This document shows, piece after piece, positions 62,841 to 64,000 of a stretch of 64,000 bases of DNA (positions are counted from its first letter, which is position 1; each line of letters opens with the position of its first letter). Location of the stretch: assembly GCF_028771845.1 (NCBI RefSeq), contig NZ_CP118270.1, positions 4,216,001 through 4,280,000 of the forward strand, given 5' to 3'. A program made the translations under genes and the position numbers. A model generated the notes under the pieces. That model saw only the letters and a program-made list of their open reading frames with translations. It was not told where the DNA came from and did no database searches. Source of the stretch: Paenibacillus marchantiae. Lineage in GTDB: Bacteria > Bacillota > Bacilli > Paenibacillales > Paenibacillaceae.

Positions 62841-64000
62841 TTGAAGCTGCTACAGGATTTGCCGAGAAATCCGCGGTACTCCATCTTACTTGAACCGGTA
62901 TGGGCCATTCCGGGCACGATTGTTCTTTTTTATGCTCCCTTATATATGAAGGAAGCCGGACTTTCGGATATTGAAATTGGTTTGATCAATTCGGTGAATC
63001 TTTATTTTGCCTTTATATTTCAGTTATTTGCGGGTTCAATCACGAATAAGCTTGGCCGCAAGCGAACAACACTGATTTTTGATCTGATTGCTTGGAGTGT
63101 TCCCATGTTCATCTGGGCTTTCTCCCAGAATTTTTGGTTGTTTCTGATCGCTTACCTGCTGAATGCAACCTCCAAATTTGTGACGGTTTCCTTCAACTGT
63201 CTAATTATTGAGGATGTTGAGGAACATAAACGATCCAAGGTATTCGCCATTCTCAACATGATCATTACTGGTGCTGGAGTACTGACACCGATCGCCGGGG
63301 TAGTGATTGCTGATGTTGGCATTGTGCCAACACTAGCCAGTATTTATTTTGTCGGTGGCATCCTCATGACCGTCATGTTCTTCATTCGCAACCGATATAC
63401 GGATGAGACCGCAGTAGGGAAGGAACTTATGGGAATGCATAGCCAGACCGGGGTGATCCAGAGTCTGGCTTCCAGTATGCGACTTTTCGGCAAATCATTC
63501 TACAAACGGAGACTTTTACCGATTATTCTCATCACGGTGCTTTCCAATCTGATCCTGCAGCTGAACTTTTTTCAGGTGATTTTTTTCAAGGAACAATTAA
63601 AATTCAATGATCAGATTATTTCATTTATCCCGGTCGTCACCGCTGTAACCGTCATGCTCTTGTATTTGGTCATTATCCCGCGTCTGAAACGGCGTTCAGA
63701 AGAGAAGTATGTCAGTTTCTCGATCATTTTGAGTACAGTGGGGGCAATACTTTTTCTGTTGATCCCTGCGGGAAATATAGCCATGTTATTTCTGACTCTA
63801 ATTGTACTGGCGGCAGGCAATTTCATCTTACAAACGTACCGGGACTCACTGCTAATGAACCGATTGGGTACACATGAAAAAGCGGATATGTTCTCGGCAG
63901 TGCAGACCGTCATGACGTTAACCGCGATTCCATCAGGTTACCTGACAGGGCTACTGTATCACTATAATCCTGTGCTGTTATTCAGTGTTATTCTTATATT
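62841..64000 (+). CDS. MFS transporter, truncated by the window end
   Basis: A 386-aa visible part of a 12-helix MFS protein. The first loop has SITNKLGRKRTTL as motif A; TM segments include SILLEPVWAIPGTIVLFYAP and NAMLFLTLIVLAAGNFIL-like stretches near the end (IAMLFLTLIVLAAGNFILQT). TTG 62841 is chosen because AGGGGGAG lies 9 nt upstream and the protein start (LKLLQDLPRNPRY) is typical. The gene continues beyond 64000. It probably exports the product of the preceding enzymes. Confidence 0.88.
   Translation, partial: MKLLQDLPRNPRYSILLEPVWAIPGTIVLFYAPLYMKEAGLSDIEIGLINSVNLYFAFIFQLFAGSITNKLGRKRTTLIFDLIAWSVPMFIWAFSQNFWLFLIAYLLNATSKFVTVSFNCLIIEDVEEHKRSKVFAILNMIITGAGVLTPIAGVVIADVGIVPTLASIYFVGGILMTVMFFIRNRYTDETAVGKELMGMHSQTGVIQSLASSMRLFGKSFYKRRLLPIILITVLSNLILQLNFFQVIFFKEQLKFNDQIISFIPVVTAVTVMLLYLVIIPRLKRRSEEKYVSFSIILSTVGAILFLLIPAGNIAMLFLTLIVLAAGNFILQTYRDSLLMNRLGTHEKADMFSAVQTVMTLTAIPSGYLTGLLYHYNPVLLFSVILI

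Overview
The window looks like chromosomal DNA of an endospore-forming, polysaccharide-degrading Bacillota, most likely Paenibacillus or a close relative. This is inferred from the ABC sugar importers of the YteP/YtcP type with no ATPase of their own, many LacI/AraC regulators beside glycosidases, a BclB-type collagen-like spore surface protein, a YheC/YheD-type ATP-grasp protein, a YtaF-like protein, strong Shine-Dalgarno sites with frequent GTG/TTG starts, and moderate GC. No rRNA, tRNA, CRISPR array, transposase or phage gene was seen.

Layout. 0-6.4 kb: two sugar O-acetyltransferases (the first cut by the window edge), a ROK regulator, a divergent GH1 phospho-beta-glucosidase/LacI pair, a macrolide-type glycosyltransferase and a small DUF3817 membrane protein. 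6.4-13.1 kb: a 47-aa secreted peptide gene that resembles Phr pheromone precursors, a thioredoxin-like gene with a perfect palindromic operator, a SAM methyltransferase with a basic tail, and a giant DUF11-repeat surface protein. 13.3-19.4 kb: a LacI-controlled operon of two permeases, a binding lipoprotein and an intracellular GH30 enzyme, with three near-identical operators. 19.5-29.2 kb: a small solenoid-like protein, CgeB-like and WbsX-like glycan enzymes, AraC/GH29 fucosidase, a YdjC-family deacetylase with an Arg-rich tail, a secreted GH16 beta-glucanase with a ricin-type lectin domain, and a collagen-like BclB-type protein. 29.4-33.7 kb: AraC-MFS-isochorismatase-fold hydrolase, YtaF, and an XRE-DUF1232 fusion. 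33.7-39.5 kb: a bacillopeptidase F-like secreted protease with a leader of about 400 nt. 39.7-43.8 kb: a YheC/D-like protein and a Gfo/Idh-AraC-Gfo/Idh operon. 44.1-52.1 kb: a GntR-controlled peptide uptake and hydrolysis operon. 52.3-56 kb: pentapeptide protein, small membrane protein, VOC protein, malic enzyme. 56-58.8 kb: an Lsa-type ABC-F protein preceded by a leader ORF and terminator, then a TetR regulator. 59.2-64 kb: a glycosyltransferase, aminomutase-like PLP enzyme, zinc dehydrogenase and MFS transporter (cut by the window end).

Functional themes. (1) Carbohydrate scavenging: imported oligosaccharides are cut inside the cell (GH1, GH30, GH29), while GH16 works outside. (2) A probable spore-surface set: DUF11 giant, solenoid-like protein, BclB-like collagen protein, CgeB-like and WbsX-like enzymes and a methyltransferase, some with sigma-K-like promoters. 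(3) Peptide use: Bpr-like protease, OppA/B/C importer, M20 and S9 peptidases. (4) Antibiotic response: the ABC-F gene appears to sit behind a translation-sensing attenuator. The most interesting undescribed items are that attenuator with the adjacent three-way-junction RNA, the orphan Phr-like peptide, the leader of the big protease, and the basic tails on three modification enzymes.
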